Shown here: positions 1 to 8,954 of the stretch, one piece after another
Layout: every line of letters starts with the position of its first letter
How positions within the stretch are numbered: position 1 is the stretch's first letter
Source: Methanobrevibacter gottschalkii DSM 11977
Lineage (GTDB): Archaea; Methanobacteriota; Methanobacteria; Methanobacteriales; Methanobacteriaceae
Direction: 5' to 3'
Length of the DNA stretch: 64,000 nt
Assembly (NCBI RefSeq): GCF_003814835.1
Contig: NZ_RKRG01000001.1
Coordinates: 62,001 to 126,000 of the forward strand
The notes under the pieces: model-generated
What the model saw: only the letters and a program-made list of their open reading frames with translations
What the model was told of the DNA's origin: nothing
The model's database searches: none
Translations under genes and position numbers: made by a program

Positions 1-480
1 TTGATAGGTGAATTTAATCATAGAGATTTTACAACATTTGTAGTTAGTAATGGTCAATGTGTTGACAGATTAAGAAATCTGGAAAATGATCCATATCAAT
101 TATACCTTTCCTTAGATGCACCTAACGAGAAAATATTTAATGAAATATGTAGGCCAAGAATAAATGATGCTTGGAATAATTTAAATGAATCACTTGAAAC
201 ATTATCCAGTTTTAACTCCCGTACATGTATAAGGAATACATGCGTTAAAGGAAGAAACATGGAACAACCAGAAAAATATGCCGAACTAATAAAAAAAGCA
301 GATCCTGATTATGTAGAAGTAAAAGCATATATGTGTGTTGGTTCATCACGTGACCGATTAACCCTTGATAATATGCCAACATTTGATGAAGTTAAATCAT
401 TTGCAAAAAGAATAGGTGATGAATGCGGTAAAGAATTAGTAAATGAATCTGAAATTAGCCGTGTTGTTTTACTAGAATAA
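1..480 (+). CDS. taw1: tRNA 4-demethylwyosine synthase (Taw1/TYW1), C-terminal part
   Basis: The gene is cut by the left edge, so the radical-SAM CX3CX2C motif is not visible. The remaining 159 residues match the C-terminal half of the archaeal TYW1 family: a stretch with LYLSLDAPNE, then RTCIRNTCVKGRNM, then DYVEVKAYMCVGSSRDRL. Taw1 makes the tricyclic wyosine base at G37 of tRNA-Phe from N1-methylguanosine and pyruvate. The gene ends 42 bp before the convergent sucC gene. I am fairly sure of the family; the true start lies outside the window. Confidence 0.85.
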   Translation: MIGEFNHRDFTTFVVSNGQCVDRLRNLENDPYQLYLSLDAPNEKIFNEICRPRINDAWNNLNESLETLSSFNSRTCIRNTCVKGRNMEQPEKYAELIKKADPDYVEVKAYMCVGSSRDRLTLDNMPTFDEVKSFAKRIGDECGKELVNESEISRVVLLE

Positions 481-521
481 ATTAAAAATTTCAAATTCAT
501 TTAAAGTAAAATAAAAAATAT

Positions 522-1640
<1,119 letters not shown>

Positions 1641-1648
1641 TATAACAC

Positions 1649-2197
1649 CTATTCCACTAAAGCATATCCCGCTTCAAAAGCACTGATATTTTTCTTTTCA
1701 GTTCCTTTAGGAACACTAACTTCAATTGCTTTAATAGCTGCTTCTTTGGATATGACTCCAGTAATTTTTGTAATAGATCCAACCATAACAATATTTGCCA
1801 CTATTTTAAGTCCTATGTCATCAGTAGCTGTTTTAGTAGCAGGAGCTTCATAAACTTTAATATTATGTTCTTCAATATAGTCCCTAACATCTTCAATATC
1901 AGTTGTTCCAGGATCAACAATTAAAGTTCCATTATCTTTTAAATCCACAATATATTTAATTAAAGCTTCGTTAGACATTGCAACTAAAATATCTGGACTT
2001 TGAACTTTAGGATAGTCAACTTCAGTATCACTAATTACAACTTCACATTTAGAAGCTCCTCCACGAGCTTCCGGACCATAAGATTGAGTTTGAACAGCTT
2101 CTTTACCATCAAAAAGACATGCAGATTTACCTAAAATAATACCTGCAAGAATAATTCCTTGACCTCCAAAACCACAAATTCTAATTTCAGTTCTCAT
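1649..2197 (-). CDS. korC: 2-oxoglutarate ferredoxin oxidoreductase, gamma subunit
   Basis: The 182 residues begin with the glycine-rich RICGFGGQGIILAG motif typical of gamma subunits of 2-oxoacid:ferredoxin oxidoreductases, followed by YGPEARGG. It lies between korB and sucC with gaps of 9 and 8 bp, and a GGGGGAT ribosome site precedes its ATG. As part of the four-subunit Kor complex it helps carboxylate succinyl-CoA reductively to 2-oxoglutarate. The gamma domain is shared with pyruvate and 2-oxoisovalerate enzymes; assignment to Kor rests on the operon with sucC and fumB. Confidence 0.92.
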   Translation of the reverse strand: MRTEIRICGFGGQGIILAGIILGKSACLFDGKEAVQTQSYGPEARGGASKCEVVISDTEVDYPKVQSPDILVAMSNEALIKYIVDLKDNGTLIVDPGTTDIEDVRDYIEEHNIKVYEAPATKTATDDIGLKIVANIVMVGSITKITGVISKEAAIKAIEVSVPKGTEKKNISAFEAGYALVE

Positions 2198-2206
2198 ATT
2201 ATCCCC

Positions 2207-3070
2207 CTATAACTCTGTTTCATATGCAGAATTGATACTAGTTTTATTACCTGATTTTTCTACACTTAACTTTTCAATATTTTCAGTGAATTCACTTCTT
2301 TGAGAATTAGCGAATTCCCCGACGACAATCTTTCCTTCTAATTCTTTTGGTCTCATCCTGTCTGCAGCAGATTTGAATACAGTATTAGCTTTCATGACAG
2401 CTGCCATGGCAGTAGGAGTTTTAAGTTTATTTTTACGACCGAAATAGGTTGGACATTGAGTTGCAACTTCAATAAATGAAAATCCGGGATTTTTTAATCC
2501 ATCTTTAATGGAAGTTACTAAATTCTCAATTTGAACAGTAGTCCATCTTGCAGAATATGTTGCGCCTGCAGCTGCAACGAGTTCTGCTAATTTAAATGGA
2601 GAATCTAGATTCCCATATGGTGCAGTAGTTCCAAAACTACCTTTAGGAGATGTAGGGCTTATCTGACCACCAGTCATACCATAAATATTATTATTGATGC
2701 AAATTACAGTTAAATTAATATTTCTTCTTGCTGCATGAATTAAATGATTACCACCAATAGAAGCAGCATCACCATCACCAGTAAATACAACAACATCCAA
2801 ATTTTTATTAGCTGTTTTCAGACCGGTTGCAAAACTTAATGCTCTTCCATGAGTAGTGTGTAGAGAATCACATTTTAAGTATCCCGGAATTCTTGAAGAA
2901 CATCCAATTCCAGAAACCATAGCTATATTATCAAAATCCATTTCTGCTTTTTCCATAGCTGCTAAGAATGCATTAATAATTGCTCCATTCCCACAACCTG
3001 GACAGAAAATATGAGGTAATCTGTCATCTCTTAAGTAAGGGAGAAATCTATTTTGTTTTCCTTCATTCAT
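2207..3070 (-). CDS. korB: 2-oxoglutarate ferredoxin oxidoreductase, beta subunit
   Basis: The thiamine-pyrophosphate-binding subunit, 287 residues. FCPGCGNG (C23, C26) is the usual N-terminal motif, and TGDGDAASIGGNH near residue 96 with NNNIYGMTGGQ is the TPP/Mg binding signature. It starts with an AGGAGG ribosome site 1 bp after korA ends, so the two are tightly coupled. It works with KorA at the active site and passes electrons with ferredoxin. Family certain; substrate specificity inferred from the neighbouring sucC. Confidence 0.94.
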   Translation of the reverse strand: MNEGKQNRFLPYLRDDRLPHIFCPGCGNGAIINAFLAAMEKAEMDFDNIAMVSGIGCSSRIPGYLKCDSLHTTHGRALSFATGLKTANKNLDVVVFTGDGDAASIGGNHLIHAARRNINLTVICINNNIYGMTGGQISPTSPKGSFGTTAPYGNLDSPFKLAELVAAAGATYSARWTTVQIENLVTSIKDGLKNPGFSFIEVATQCPTYFGRKNKLKTPTAMAAVMKANTVFKSAADRMRPKELEGKIVVGEFANSQRSEFTENIEKLSVEKSGNKTSINSAYETEL

Positions 3071-3071
3071 T

Positions 3072-4190
3072 TTAGTTTCCTCCTATTTTATTAATTTCGT
3101 CTAATATTTCATCAGGAGTTGGTAATGCTCCCCCTATTTTACCAAGCAAATGAACATTTTTATCTTTAACAACACGATCCACTTCATAATACATTTGACC
3201 TAAATTCATTTCCACAACTAGAACATCACTTGCAGTTGCAGTTAATTCTTTAATTTGTTCATCAGGGAAAGGCCATGGAGTATCTATTTTAATATAACCT
3301 ACTTTTTTATCTGTTTTATTAACTGCCTCTACAACAGATCTAACAGGAGCACCATATGAAACAATGACAATATCTGCATCTTCACAGTTTTCACTTCTTA
3401 CAGAACAAATTTTATCCCTATTCATTAAAACTTTATTACAAATCCTCTTAATGAGTTTTTCATGAGTTTCAGGAGTGTTTGTATCAGGATATCCTCGTTC
3501 ATCATGAGTAAGTCCAGTCACATGCACATTGAATCCGTCCCCAAATGCAGGCATAGGTGTGGTTCCATTTTCAATATTTTCGAATGGCAAATAATCATCA
3601 GTTTTTTCTGGTCTTTTTCTAGCCACGATTTCAATATTCTCCGGAACAGTAATTTTTTCTCTCATGTGTCCAATGATTTCATCTGCCATGACAAATACAG
3701 GAACTCTGTATTCTTCAGCTAAATTAAAAGCTTTGATTGTAAAATCAAAGAATTCTTGAACACTTGAAGGAGATAATGCAATAGGTTCATAATCCCCATG
3801 TGAACCCCAACGTGCCTGCATCATATCAGCCTGTGCTGCCATGGTTGGTTGAGCAGTGGATGGAGAACCTCTTTGAACATTAACGAATACAATAGGTGTT
3901 TCAGTCATGAATGCATAGCCTATATTCTCTTGCATTAATGAAATACCTGGACCTGAAGTAGCAGTCATTGCTTTAGCTCCACCCCAAGAAGCGCCGATAA
4001 TCGCTCCTGCAGAGGCAATTTCATCTTCCATTTGAACAAATGACCCCCCCACTTTAGGCAAATCACGAGATAAAGTTTCTGCAATTTCTGTAGATGGAGT
4101 AATTGGATACCCTGCAAAGAATCTACAACCTGCAGCTAATGCTCCTTTAGCACATGCTTCATTTCCTTGAATAAAAAATTCTTCAGCCAT
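3072..4190 (-). CDS. korA: 2-oxoglutarate ferredoxin oxidoreductase, alpha subunit
   Basis: I place the start at the ATG encoding MAEEFFIQGNEACAKG because GGGTG stands just before it. A longer reading to 4247 would add 19 residues that overlap korD and have no ribosome site. The resulting 372 residues have the family features GYPITPSTEIAE, QMEDEIAS and SGPGISLMQE of the pyrimidine-binding domain. Start and korD stop are 1 bp apart, consistent with translational coupling. It forms the catalytic core with KorB. Confidence 0.93.
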   Translation of the reverse strand: MAEEFFIQGNEACAKGALAAGCRFFAGYPITPSTEIAETLSRDLPKVGGSFVQMEDEIASAGAIIGASWGGAKAMTATSGPGISLMQENIGYAFMTETPIVFVNVQRGSPSTAQPTMAAQADMMQARWGSHGDYEPIALSPSSVQEFFDFTIKAFNLAEEYRVPVFVMADEIIGHMREKITVPENIEIVARKRPEKTDDYLPFENIENGTTPMPAFGDGFNVHVTGLTHDERGYPDTNTPETHEKLIKRICNKVLMNRDKICSVRSENCEDADIVIVSYGAPVRSVVEAVNKTDKKVGYIKIDTPWPFPDEQIKELTATASDVLVVEMNLGQMYYEVDRVVKDKNVHLLGKIGGALPTPDEILDEINKIGGN

Positions 4191-4191
4191 T

Positions 4192-4464
4192 TTAACACCC
4201 ACTTTTTCCTTTTGTGAATCTAGGATTAAAGTTAATATTATTGCCATCTTTCATCCACCAATTTTCAGGCAAATCTACTGTTATTGCTTGGTCCGGACAT
4301 GCAATTTCACAGGTGCCGCATTTAATGCATCTTTCCTCAAATTTAACGAAAGGCAATTGTACTCCTTTTTTATTAACTTCAGAGGATATTGCATATACAT
4401 TTTCATGACACATGAATAAGCAGAGATGACATCCTTTACATAAGTTTTCATCAATAATAATCAA
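4192..4464 (-). CDS. korD: 2-oxoglutarate ferredoxin oxidoreductase, delta (2[4Fe-4S]) subunit
   Basis: A 90-residue ferredoxin-like subunit with two cluster-binding motifs: CKGCHLCLFMC (first and second CxxC with a later Cys) and CIKCGTCEIACP. It is the first gene of the leftward operon korD-korA-korB-korC-sucC. The role is electron transfer between the TPP site and external ferredoxin. The length and the tail DLPENWWM agree with archaeal KorD/PorD-type delta subunits. Confidence 0.92.
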   Translation of the reverse strand: MIIIDENLCKGCHLCLFMCHENVYAISSEVNKKGVQLPFVKFEERCIKCGTCEIACPDQAITVDLPENWWMKDGNNINFNPRFTKGKSGC

Positions 4465-4606
4465 TTTTTGAATCTCCTAATAATTCTATAATAAATTAGT
4501 TTAGAATGTATCATATCTTTGTTAATAAACCTTTAAATATCTTATGTAAAATCATTATAAATAAAAAAAATAAAAATTTATTAAAAAAATAGTACTATTA
4601 ATAAAT
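4465..4606. promoter_or_regulatory. Divergent promoter region of the kor operon and fumB
   Basis: These 142 bp separate korD (leftward) from fumB (rightward). A TATA-like TTATAAATAAAA at about 4556-4567 fits fumB. CTTTAAATATCTTA at about 4531-4544 reads as a BRE/TATA on the other strand for korD. fumB has no clear ribosome site, so it may have a short or weak leader. A shared upstream region for two parts of one pathway suggests joint control, which is inference. Confidence 0.5.
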
Positions 4607-5098
4607 ATGAAAGACTTAAATACACCAATTACCGATGAAGATTTATTAAACCTCAATATAGGAGATCAAATCACTATTTCTGGAACAATATATACTGGCC
4701 GTGATGCAGCCCTTCCACAATTAGTTGAGTTAATTAAAGAAAAAAAAGTGCCATTTGATTTAAATGGAAGTGTTATAATGCATACTGCATTTAGTAATGC
4801 AGGAATTGCGCCAACAACTAGCAGCAAAGTGGAAATCGAATCGACAATCCCCTATTTAAGTGAAAATGGCATTAAAATTCATATTGGAAAAGGAATGTTA
4901 AGCGATGAAACAATTAAAGAACTAGATAAAAATAATTCCATTTTTGTAATAACACCCCCTGTTGCAGCATTACTTACAAGCAAAGTCTTAGATAAAAAAT
5001 GTGTCTTATTTGAAAGTGAAGGAATGGAAGCTATGTTCAAATTAAAAGTGGAAAGAATTCCGGGAATTGTAGCTATTCATAATGGTTTAAGAATTTAA
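4607..5098 (+). CDS. fumB: Fumarate hydratase class I, beta subunit
   Basis: The 163 residues match the small (beta, C-terminal) subunit of the two-part Fe-S fumarase/tartrate dehydratase family: SGTIYTGRDAALPQL near the N-terminus and the TxFSNAGIAPTTSSKVE region. The enzyme interconverts malate and fumarate in the reductive TCA arm, which fits the divergent kor-suc operon. The alpha subunit is not in the window. L(+)-tartrate dehydratase beta is the alternative; pathway context favours fumarase. Confidence 0.88.
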   Translation: MKDLNTPITDEDLLNLNIGDQITISGTIYTGRDAALPQLVELIKEKKVPFDLNGSVIMHTAFSNAGIAPTTSSKVEIESTIPYLSENGIKIHIGKGMLSDETIKELDKNNSIFVITPPVAALLTSKVLDKKCVLFESEGMEAMFKLKVERIPGIVAIHNGLRI

Positions 5099-5143
5099 GT
5101 TATAAAATAAGTTTGGTGTAAAAAATAATTAAGAAGAATAAAA

Positions 5144-5878
5144 TTATTCTTCTTCAACTTCGTCGTCAGATTCTTCTTTTTTCTCGAATTCATCAACGAA
5201 ATTAACTTTGGTGATACCTTCAACATTATCCCAGATATCTTTAGCTATTCTGAATCTTGCGAAAGTAACATCCATGTAAGATTTTTGATCGAATTTAGCC
5301 ATTTCATCTAATTTAATGTTTGCAACACCATCAACAATGTCGATTTCAGTTTTGTCAATATCCACATTAGGATTAGCATAATGTAATTCAATCATACTTT
5401 TGATTTTGTCTTCTTCATCAGCAATGATTTCAGTTACTTCAACATCATAAACTAAATCTTTTCCTGCCAATTCATGGTTAAAATCAACTTTTACCCTTCC
5501 ACCATTTACGGTTAAGATTTTTCCATTTGAACCTTCAGATTGAATCCTCATACCTGGGAAAGGAGTCATGCCTTGTTTTTTGAACTCTTTCATAGGCACT
5601 AATTGAACCATTTTAGGATCTCTAGGACCAAATGCATTGTCAGAATCTACTTCAATGTGTTTTGTTTCTCCTTCTTCTAATCCAATGATTGCTTCTTCAA
5701 TAGCGGGCAATAAGTGGTTTCCACCTACAACAATAGGAATTGGTTTATAAGTTTTGTTTTCATCAAAAAGTCCAGCTTCTTGTGCAATTTCATCATAAGT
5801 AGTATCAAATACTTCATCAGTTTCTTTAACTTTACCTGTAAAATTTACTCTTACAAAATCTCCGTTGTCTACAGCCAT
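5144..5878 (-). CDS. FKBP-type peptidyl-prolyl cis-trans isomerase, long archaeal form
   Basis: Of the 244 residues, the first part ([21 protein letters not shown]) is the FKBP fold, with an inserted chaperone flap near residues 90-130 as in SlyD and archaeal long FKBPs. [12 protein letters not shown] and [12 protein letters not shown] are characteristic. About 80 further residues follow and end in a very acidic tail ([14 protein letters not shown]). It is cytosolic and probably acts as a folding chaperone. The ribosome site AAGGAG lies before the ATG. The gene stands alone and is divergent from the DUF763 gene. Confidence 0.92.
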   Translation of the reverse strand: MAVDNGDFVRVNFTGKVKETDEVFDTTYDEIAQEAGLFDENKTYKPIPIVVGGNHLLPAIEEAIIGLEEGETKHIEVDSDNAFGPRDPKMVQLVPMKEFKKQGMTPFPGMRIQSEGSNGKILTVNGGRVKVDFNHELAGKDLVYDVEVTEIIADEEDKIKSMIELHYANPNVDIDKTEIDIVDGVANIKLDEMAKFDQKSYMDVTFARFRIAKDIWDNVEGITKVNFVDEFEKKEESDDEVEEE

Positions 5879-5993
5879 AGTAAATACGCTCCTTAATAAT
5901 TTTGATTAAAATAATCTTGTTAATAAATATAACATTTAATAAATTTAGTAACCATTACTTATTAAGTTTTGTATATAATATTGAAAAATAAAA

Positions 5994-6012
5994 TACTTTT
6001 CAGATGCTCTTT
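5994..6012 (+). promoter_or_regulatory. Shared 19-bp motif TACTTTTCARATGMTCTYT, copy 1
   Basis: This site, TACTTTTCAGATGCTCTTT, lies 38 bp before the DUF763 start codon. Close copies occur upstream of the integrase remnant (35136-35154) and of top6B (39821-39839). It is near a TATA-like GTATATAATATTG at about 5971-5983, which would put it around the transcription start. Function is unknown; an operator or activator site is the natural guess. Confidence 0.4.
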
Positions 6013-6050
6013 CTAAAAGACCAATATTAATTAAATATAAATATTTAGTC

Positions 6051-7145
6051 ATGAAAAGACGAGGAGTAGCTAATTTACCACTTCATGGAGGACATCCCCC
6101 AAAATGGTTATTCACAAGAATGGTGGATTTATCAGGAGCTCTAGCTTCAGTTATTATTGAAGAATATAGTTTAAATGAGTTTTTAAATAGGATTTCCAAC
6201 CCATATTGGTTTCAGGCATTCTCATGTGTTTTAGGTTTTGACTGGCACTCTTCAGGAACAACAACTACAACATTGGGAGCTCTAAAAGCATCACTTAGTC
6301 CTGAAGAACATGGAATCTATTTGAGTGGTGGCAAAGGTGCAAAATCTAGAAAAACACCGCAAGGAATTGAACATGCCGGAGAAATCTTTAATTTAAAAAC
6401 AGAAACTACTGAAAAATTAGTTGAAACTAGTAAACTGTCTGCCAAGATTGACAATTCATGCATTCAAGATGGCTACACATTATACCAGCATGATTTCTTT
6501 ATTACTGAAAAAGGAGATTGGGCTGTTGTTCAACAAGGACTAAACACCTATACTAAATATGCTAGACGTTATCATTGGTTAGGTTCTGAAGTTGAAGAAT
6601 TATTAAATGACCCCCATAGTGGAATTTCATGTGATAAGAAAACACCAGATACACTAAACATGTCTTCAAAAGACAGTGCAAATGCTCAAAAAGTAAGTGT
6701 TGATTTAATAAATGACAATCCTAATCATTTAAGACAATATTTTAAAAGAAAAAATAGTCAAATGCTTTTAGACGATTTTACAATGCCTTCACATCATCCT
6801 ATTCTTGATATGGATATTTCAGATAAAGAGTTTGAAGTTTTAACAAGAGCTTATGAAATACAACCTGAAAATTACGAAGAATTAATATTACTTCAGGGAA
6901 TGGGACCTAAAAAAATAAGAGCATTAGCTCTAATATCAGATTTGGTTTATGGTGAACCTGCAAGCTGGAAAGATCCCGTAAAATACAGTTTTACACATGG
7001 CGGAAAAGATGGTTTTCCATATCCCGTTGATAGAGATGTTTATGATAACTCTATTCAAACAATAAGAGATGCGCTTGACCAAGCACATATAAAAAAAGAT
7101 GAAAAATTAAAGGCAATTAAAAGATTGGATGACTTTATCCTCTAA
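6051..7145 (+). CDS. DUF763 family protein
   Basis: The 364 residues begin with MKRRGVANLPLHGGHPPKWL, the hallmark of the DUF763 family of archaea and some bacteria; this fixes the start. A helix-hairpin-helix-like segment (LILLQGMGPKKIRALALISD, about residues 278-297) suggests DNA binding, followed by KYSFTHGGKDGFPYPVDRD. The biochemical role of the family is not established. The end overlaps the convergent trm56 gene by 4 bp. A 19-bp motif shared with the top6B upstream region lies before it, which hints at a DNA-related role. Confidence 0.85.
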   Translation: MKRRGVANLPLHGGHPPKWLFTRMVDLSGALASVIIEEYSLNEFLNRISNPYWFQAFSCVLGFDWHSSGTTTTTLGALKASLSPEEHGIYLSGGKGAKSRKTPQGIEHAGEIFNLKTETTEKLVETSKLSAKIDNSCIQDGYTLYQHDFFITEKGDWAVVQQGLNTYTKYARRYHWLGSEVEELLNDPHSGISCDKKTPDTLNMSSKDSANAQKVSVDLINDNPNHLRQYFKRKNSQMLLDDFTMPSHHPILDMDISDKEFEVLTRAYEIQPENYEELILLQGMGPKKIRALALISDLVYGEPASWKDPVKYSFTHGGKDGFPYPVDRDVYDNSIQTIRDALDQAHIKKDEKLKAIKRLDDFIL

Positions 7146-7681
7146 CGATTTTCATTGTGAATATTAACATTCTTCCCATGAGCAGTTGGAATAACTTCCA
7201 ATACAGGATTTTCGAACTTTAAATCAAATTCCTTACCATTCATTAACAAATGTTGAAATACTGCAAGTGAAGATACTTCAGAGTGAGGTTGAGTTGTAAC
7301 AGACACATTCCAGTCAGCAGCCTTATAAACACTTCCAGGAACTTTAGAGCCCCCAACCACAATCAAAATATCAGAACCATCTTCTCGTACTTCAGGAGCA
7401 ATTTCATGAGCCTGTGATCCATACATAGTCAAATGGACAACTTTACCCCCATCAGATTTCCATTTTTTAATTACACCCATGTAACTTTCACTGTATTCTA
7501 TCTCAAAATTTCCACCAAATCTTGAAGCAGTATCCCTTACATTTTCCATTAATTTAGCATCTCTTTCACCAGAAAGGTAAATTTTACTTGCTCCAAATGC
7601 ACGAGCAGTCAAACAAACATGAGTAGTAATACGGGTATCCCTTTTTAATCTATGATCTAATCTTAAAACATTAACATTCAT
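7142..7681 (-). CDS. trm56: tRNA (cytidine(56)-2'-O)-methyltransferase
   Basis: 179 residues matching the archaeal Trm56 SPOUT methyltransferase: VLRLDHRLKRDTRITTHV at the N-terminus, HLTMYGSQ in the middle, and the knot region ILIVVGGSKVPGSVYKAADWNVSVTTQ (in parts GGSKVPG and QPHSEVSSLA). It methylates the 2'-O of C56 in the T-loop of tRNAs. Length and motif order are normal. It is transcribed alone, and its stop overlaps that of the DUF763 gene. Confidence 0.92.
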   Translation of the reverse strand: MNVNVLRLDHRLKRDTRITTHVCLTARAFGASKIYLSGERDAKLMENVRDTASRFGGNFEIEYSESYMGVIKKWKSDGGKVVHLTMYGSQAHEIAPEVREDGSDILIVVGGSKVPGSVYKAADWNVSVTTQPHSEVSSLAVFQHLLMNGKEFDLKFENPVLEVIPTAHGKNVNIHNENR

Positions 7682-7758
7682 AATATCAGTTAGTTAATTA
7701 AATTGTAAAAAATAATAATGTAATATTTTATTTTAAAAATATATAATAATTTGCTTGA

Positions 7759-7856
7759 TTTGATGAAGTTATCACTTAAGATGTAATGTGAGAAAAATGT
7801 ACTGATTAGATATAATTGAAAAATGGAGGTGAACCTACAAGTGATAACTCATCAAA
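7759..7856 (+). ncRNA. Foldback element with internal Shine-Dalgarno sequence; candidate small RNA
   Basis: Two arms, 7759-7777 and 7839-7856, pair over 18 bp with one bulged A (left arm core GATGAAGTTATCACTT, right arm core AAGTGATAACTCATC). The 61-nt interior holds a perfect ribosome-binding sequence GGAGGTGA at 7825-7832. Eight bases later is a GTG (7841) that opens an 8-codon frame ending in TGA. A TATA-like AAATATATAAT at about 7736-7746 lies ahead on the + strand. It sits between two leftward genes (trm56, cobS) and belongs to neither. I cannot match it to a known RNA family; an unspliced leader-peptide element or mobile-element relic is also possible. Confidence 0.35.
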
Positions 7857-7932
7857 GAATATTTTGAAAGTTCCAATTAATAAACTAATCGTTTAATCAA
7901 TCAAAATATTGATTTGAAGTTGTAAAATTAAA

Positions 7933-8715
7933 TTAAATGAAATATAAAGCAATTGCCATAAACAGTAATGCAAATAAACGTCCAGTTTCATTACTCATTC
8001 CAAGGACATCGCCGTTAGCTAAAATGAAATTACGTTTTGAAATAGTTGCTATAATAATACCCCCAACAATAGCTCCTAAAACACCAACAACACCAATTAG
8101 ATTACCTAATAAAAACGCAATACAAATTACAAGAATTGTTGAAACTAAATAATTAACAATTGTAGTTTCTTTAATAAAATAACTTCCAATTCCCGGAATT
8201 AAAGGCTTTGATAAAAGTGCGGTAGTTATTAAAGAAGTTTTAGCGGCCATTTCACAAACTATAATCCCAAGTATAAAATAATAATCTAAAATATTATATA
8301 ATCCTGCAATAGTAAGACTTGCAACTAAAAATAAAGTTGCAACACCACCTGCACCTACAGAAGAATCTTTCATTACACTGATTTTACGTTCAGGATCACC
8401 ATGAACCATCACACCATCAGCCATGTCCATTACACCATCCAAATGATTATAACCCGTGATTAACATTAAAAACGCATAAACAATAACTGCGGTGAATAAC
8501 GCATTTAAATGTAGGACTTCAAAAGATACATATCCACAAACAGCAGCTAAAATACCTACTAAAACATGCAAGAATGGCCAACACCAAGTTAATTTAGTCA
8601 TGTACTCAATTGAGGTGTAAACATTGATTGGTAAAATTGTCGAAAAAGTTAAAAGCCCTAAAAGTGATTTTATTGGGGAAAATTCTTCATTTTCAAAATA
8701 GCTATCGTCTTCCAT
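7933..8715 (-). CDS. cobS: Adenosylcobinamide-GDP ribazoletransferase (cobalamin synthase)
   Basis: A 260-residue integral membrane protein with about six to seven hydrophobic segments. The family signature is clear: NHLDGVMDMADGVMVHG (Mg-binding DGxxD) followed by MKDSSVGAGG. CobS joins adenosylcobinamide-GDP with alpha-ribazole at the membrane in the last stage of B12 synthesis; methanogens need corrinoids for methyl transfer. The CobZ-like gene about 2.5 kb upstream may serve the neighbouring step, with one accessory gene between them. Confidence 0.93.
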   Translation of the reverse strand: MEDDSYFENEEFSPIKSLLGLLTFSTILPINVYTSIEYMTKLTWCWPFLHVLVGILAAVCGYVSFEVLHLNALFTAVIVYAFLMLITGYNHLDGVMDMADGVMVHGDPERKISVMKDSSVGAGGVATLFLVASLTIAGLYNILDYYFILGIIVCEMAAKTSLITTALLSKPLIPGIGSYFIKETTIVNYLVSTILVICIAFLLGNLIGVVGVLGAIVGGIIIATISKRNFILANGDVLGMSNETGRLFALLFMAIALYFI

Positions 8716-8954
8716 AATTTATTCCTCAACTATTCAATACAACTCATTTGAATTAAAAATATATGTTTATTTTATCAATGACACATCTTCTTGTACTAAA
8801 TTATATTTTTACTACAACACATCGAATTAATTTTTCTATAAATACTTTAATTTTTGAAACCTCTTTTTTTAATTGCATTCAAAACCAAATTCAACATCAT
8901 ATCTAATATGATTTTATACTGAAAACCACTCTGCACTAGTTAAAGAACATCTAA

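Noticed and set aside
4191-4247. Longer N-terminus for KorA
   Set aside because: It overlaps korD, has no ribosome site, and adds a hydrophobic stretch unknown in the family; GGGTG precedes the ATG at 4190.
7759-7856. Foldback considered as a C/D-box or H/ACA guide RNA
   Set aside because: GATGA and CTGA boxes are present but with wrong spacing, and the long continuous stem has no pseudouridylation pocket or ACA tail.
8716-8954. Gap before cobS examined for a cobalamin riboswitch
   Set aside because: No B12-box-like sequence or stable fold was seen; only AT-rich promoter-like sequence.
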